Of a DNA stretch of 64,000 bases, positions 61,136 to 64,000 are shown one piece after another. A program made the translations under genes and the position numbers. The DNA is from Dickeya zeae NCPPB 2538 (GTDB lineage: Bacteria; Pseudomonadota; Gammaproteobacteria; Enterobacterales; Enterobacteriaceae). The notes below the pieces were generated by a model. The model had not been told where the DNA came from, ran no database searches, and worked only from the letters and a program-made list of their open reading frames with translations. The stretch lies in contig NZ_CM001977.1 in the NCBI RefSeq assembly GCF_000406165.1, positions 2,738,964 to 2,802,963 on the forward strand, read 5' to 3'. Numbering within the stretch: the stretch's first letter is position 1; the number at the start of each line of letters is the position of its first letter.

Positions 61136-62413
61136 ATGTCACTTACTGATACTAAAGTAAAAAATGCCAAGCCGTCAGAAAAGGCGGTGAAGCTTACTGA
61201 CGGGTTCGGCCTCTATTTGCTGGTGCATCCCAACGGTTCAAAATACTGGCAGTTAGGTTATCGCTTTGAAGGGAAACAGAAGGTCTTTTCCATTGGCGTC
61301 TACCCGGCTGTTTCACTGGCTGATGCAAGACAACGACGCGATGACGCCAAAAAGCTGTTAGCGGCTGGCATTGACCCCAGCGCTAAAAAGCAGGCAGATA
61401 ACAAAGTGGTTCAGGAAAAGCGTAACAACACTCGCGCTTTCAAAACGGTAGCCAGAAACTGGTTTGCCACCAAAACCACATGGTCGGAAGATTATCAGCG
61501 TTCTGTCTGGACCCGTATTGAAACCTATCTGTTTCCTGACATCGGTAACAAGGACATTGCTGAACTGGATACAGGCGACCTGCTGGTTCCCATCAAAAAG
61601 ATAGAAAAGCTGGGCTATCTGGAAATCGCTATGCGGGTGAAACAGTACGCTACTGCCATTATGCGTTATGCCGTCCAGCAAAAGATGATCCGCTTTAACC
61701 CTGCCTATGATTTGGAAGGTGCGGTTCAGAAACCACAGACAGAGCACCGCCCCGCTATCGAGCTGGAAGAGATACCTGCCCTACTGGAACGCATTGAAGG
61801 CTATCAGGGGCGTAGCAGGCTGACCCTGCTGGCGATGAAACTCACTCTGCTGATATTTATTCGCTCCAGTGAACTCCGCTTTGCCAGATGGTCAGAGATC
61901 GATTTTAACAGTGCCTTATGGGTTATCCCTGAACAGCGTGAAGCCATTGAAGGGATCAAACATTCAGGCCGTGGGGCTAAAATGCGCAGAAAGCATTATG
62001 TTCCCTTGTGCCGTCAGGCGCTGGACATTCTAAAAGAGCTAAAAAACCTCACCTATGACGTTAACGGTGACGACGGCTTTATCCTGACGGGCTGTTATGA
62101 TGCGATGAAGCCAATGAGTGAAAACACCATTAACAAGGCTCTGCGTAAAATGGGTTATGACACCAAAACCGATCTGTGCGGCCACGGCTTTCGAACGCTG
62201 GCGTGTAGTGCGTTAATCGAATCGGGTATCTGGCCTGAAGATGTGGTTGAGCTTCAAATGAGCCATATGGAAAAGAACAACGTTCGCGCTGCCTACCCCC
62301 ATAAGGCCAAACACCTTGAACAGCGCCGCCTGATGCTGCAATGGTGGGCTGATTTTCTGGATGCTAACCGTAACGGTATGATCAGGCCGTTTGAGTTTAT
62401 TCAGGGTGCATAA
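61136..62413 (+). CDS. int: P4-type tyrosine integrase
   Basis: Site-specific recombinase of 425 residues. The N-terminal DUF4102 domain (MSLTDTKVKNAKPSEKAVKL, GLYLLVHPNGSKYW) is typical of integrases of tRNA-targeting islands. Catalytic residues are visible: Arg in FIRSSELRFARW near residue 247, the HGFR box near residue 355, and the Tyr in RAAYPHKAKHLEQRR near residue 385. The start at 61136 follows GGAGGGAACC; an upstream frame would include the inverted repeat. It lies beside tRNA-Asn and points away from it, so the island extends to the right beyond the window. Confidence 0.92.
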   Translation: MSLTDTKVKNAKPSEKAVKLTDGFGLYLLVHPNGSKYWQLGYRFEGKQKVFSIGVYPAVSLADARQRRDDAKKLLAAGIDPSAKKQADNKVVQEKRNNTRAFKTVARNWFATKTTWSEDYQRSVWTRIETYLFPDIGNKDIAELDTGDLLVPIKKIEKLGYLEIAMRVKQYATAIMRYAVQQKMIRFNPAYDLEGAVQKPQTEHRPAIELEEIPALLERIEGYQGRSRLTLLAMKLTLLIFIRSSELRFARWSEIDFNSALWVIPEQREAIEGIKHSGRGAKMRRKHYVPLCRQALDILKELKNLTYDVNGDDGFILTGCYDAMKPMSENTINKALRKMGYDTKTDLCGHGFRTLACSALIESGIWPEDVVELQMSHMEKNNVRAAYPHKAKHLEQRRLMLQWWADFLDANRNGMIRPFEFIQGA

Positions 62414-62522
62414 TCGTTATCACCATTATCAAATTTTTGCTTATTCAGAATTAACATCGTAAAATCCATCAGAAAATGAAAGTTATTATTCGTTTAACAT
62501 TATAATCAAAAGGAATTAAATT

Positions 62523-63938
62523 ATGAGTGAACACATTTCATATAAACATGATAAAATATATCGGATAACAGATAATTTATTAGAACGTATAGAAGATATA
62601 ATCACTAAAAAAAATAATTTGGTTGAGAATGTAACTCTTGATGGACCAGATGAATATGGAAAGAAAACAATCCAATATTTAATGAATGTGAATATTAACG
62701 ATCTAGAATCTATTATGAGCCTAACATTCACACTGAATTCCACTGAAATATTATCAATTGAATCAAGCCTGAACAAAACAGAGGATGAAGTACCAAAACT
62801 TCATTTGAAATATTATATTCTTGATGTCATTAATGATATTTTAGGAAGCAATCAAAATAAAGAAACAGAAAAATACACCATCAGAACATACTCCCATTAT
62901 TTTAACTCGCATCCAATAAGACAATCCTATTTAGTTAGTCCAGAATTTAAGACATTAATTAAGCCTTATATTTTGACAAGTAAGCAGGAATCACTGACAG
63001 AACAAATAATTATGTTTGATATTGAGGTGGATGCAATAAATATTGATCATGCAAGAAGCCTTGCATACAATCACACTGCAAATATTAACGCTTACTTATG
63101 TGTGTTACTTGACGTCAGCTTTGAAATGCTGAATTCAGAATTCAGAATATTTACAATAAAAAAAGAAAACAGTTTTGAATTGAACAGATATAGAACTGGT
63201 TTTATAGATTACGAACTTAATTTAATTGTAAAAGATAACCATTATGGTTTAAAAAACATAAATAACCTCGATCATGTTAACTCTTTTCAATCAGGGCAAT
63301 GGACTACGAATTTTGCCTATCATAATGATGATGGAATATTAGTATATGATAATAAAATGTATATCCAAGATACTGTTTCAGATGACAAGTATCTTGATAC
63401 TATTTTTAGAGAACATAAAATAGAAAAACCTAGATATGATAACAATACAAAACCACCTGTAGTACATCTTCCCAAAAATGCACATTATCCATCACAAGAA
63501 ATTTTTGTTCCAACATGCATAAGAAGTTATTTCAGAGAAATATCTAGTTTACCCCCACAAGAAAAATCTTTTTTTACTTCTTTTTGTCGCATGTATAACA
63601 CTGCATTAAATCTTGCAAGGAATAATGCCACTACGGAAATATCTTATAAAATATGTGCCATTGAAACTTTAGCGAAAACAGAGGGTATTAGCTTCTCTGA
63701 TTTCATGAAAAAATATAGCAATTTAGATTTCAATAAAGAGCTATCAGATTACTTTTACTCAGTAAGATCAAGCCATTTTCATTCGGGGAGATTCCATTTT
63801 GGCGAATTTAATATAAACTTACAAAGAAATATAGATTTTGCATTTAAAGAAAGAAATATGGATTATTTAACGTTCAATAATTACATACGATATGCCATAA
63901 CAAAATGGATAGAAAAAAAGTTACTCAAAATAGATTGA
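62523..63938 (+). CDS. Uncharacterised AT-rich protein with a C-terminal HEPN-type motif
   Basis: Soluble protein of 471 residues, with no signal peptide or membrane segment. The coding DNA is far more AT-rich than the rest of the window. The C-terminal 130 residues are helical in character and contain the motif RSSHFH (in SVRSSHFHSGRF), which fits the R-X4-6-H HEPN ribonuclease motif exactly. The preceding helix KICAIETLAKTEG suits the ApeA/Abi-type HEPN fold. The N-terminal 300 residues are a beta-rich, Asn/Lys/Ile-rich region I do not recognise. It is the first cargo gene behind the integrase, 110 bp away, with an AT-rich leader and its own terminator. An anti-phage abortive-infection effector is plausible but unproven. 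Confidence 0.7.
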   Translation: MSEHISYKHDKIYRITDNLLERIEDIITKKNNLVENVTLDGPDEYGKKTIQYLMNVNINDLESIMSLTFTLNSTEILSIESSLNKTEDEVPKLHLKYYILDVINDILGSNQNKETEKYTIRTYSHYFNSHPIRQSYLVSPEFKTLIKPYILTSKQESLTEQIIMFDIEVDAINIDHARSLAYNHTANINAYLCVLLDVSFEMLNSEFRIFTIKKENSFELNRYRTGFIDYELNLIVKDNHYGLKNINNLDHVNSFQSGQWTTNFAYHNDDGILVYDNKMYIQDTVSDDKYLDTIFREHKIEKPRYDNNTKPPVVHLPKNAHYPSQEIFVPTCIRSYFREISSLPPQEKSFFTSFCRMYNTALNLARNNATTEISYKICAIETLAKTEGISFSDFMKKYSNLDFNKELSDYFYSVRSSHFHSGRFHFGEFNINLQRNIDFAFKERNMDYLTFNNYIRYAITKWIEKKLLKID

Positions 63939-63960
63939 ACACTAAATGCCCATCGAATAC

Positions 63961-63981
63961 AAAGGGCTGAAAGGCCCTTTT
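63961..63981 (+). terminator. Terminator of the HEPN-type gene
   Basis: Stem AAAGGGC/GCCCTTT (63961-63967 with 63974-63980) and a short T run, 22 bp after the stop. It suggests a single-gene transcript. Confidence 0.75.
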
Positions 63982-64000
63982 ATCTGCCTCTGTAAGGCAC

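Noticed and set aside
1..64000. CRISPR arrays, rRNA genes, intact insertion sequences, replication origin
   Set aside because: No regularly spaced repeats, rRNA sequence, transposase with terminal repeats or DnaA-box cluster was seen.

Overview
The window reads as chromosome of a plant-associated enterobacterium. It most resembles the Dickeya/Pectobacterium group (Pectobacteriaceae), judged from gene content and protein similarity recalled from memory, not from a search. Most genes are moderately GC-rich and tightly packed. The exceptions are AT-rich: a lipoprotein gene near 40.5 kb, several long intergenic stretches, and the last 1.5 kb, which belongs to a genomic island.

Layout. (1) 1-411: 5' part of a Fur-controlled diaminobutyrate-type aminotransferase gene, probably acsF of achromobactin synthesis. 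(2) 796-12590, minus strand: a complete phosphonate system. phnFGHIJKLMNP encodes the C-P lyase pathway; a second unit, phnCDE1E2, encodes the uptake transporter and has its own Pho box. (3) 13.0-17.0 kb: LysR regulator, SDR, glutathione transferase, a DUF3916-like protein and a small secreted protein. (4) 17.1-20.2 kb: putrescine catabolism, patA and patD. (5) 20.5-27.2 kb: PaiB-like protein, DcuB, a Gfo/Idh/MocA oxidoreductase, GltP and Cbl. (6) 27.5-40.3 kb: FkbM methyltransferase, an orphan hypC-type gene, and the hydrogenase-4 operon hyfABCDEFGHIJ-hycI. (7) 40.5-46.9 kb: a block lying between two halves of the formate hydrogenlyase system. It holds a BamE-like lipoprotein gene and a GntR-linked catabolic cluster (binding protein, SDR, APH-fold kinase, PLP phospho-lyase-type enzyme). 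(8) 47.2-52.2 kb: hydN, fdhF with Cys in place of Sec, and an FhlA-type sigma-54 activator. (9) 53.1-56.2 kb: DAACS transporter, HypT-like LysR regulator and an aspartate/glutamate racemase. (10) 56.3-60.7 kb: lacI-lacZ without lacY. (11) 60.9-64.0 kb: tRNA-Asn, a P4-type integrase, and an AT-rich gene whose C-terminus carries a HEPN-type R-X4-H motif.

How the parts work together. The hyf operon, hydN-fdhF and hypC form one regulon by sequence: each has a GG-N10-GC sigma-54 promoter, and TGTCG-based dyads lie about 80-180 bp upstream of the hyf and hydN promoters, with fhlA encoding the obvious activator. HycI would process the HyfG large subunit. The 41.9-46.9 kb cluster carries two 19-bp operators identical at 18 positions, which fits control by the GntR gene at its end. 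The best candidates for undescribed biology are this kinase/phospho-lyase cluster and the HEPN-like gene behind the tRNA-Asn integrase; only the start of that island is in the window.
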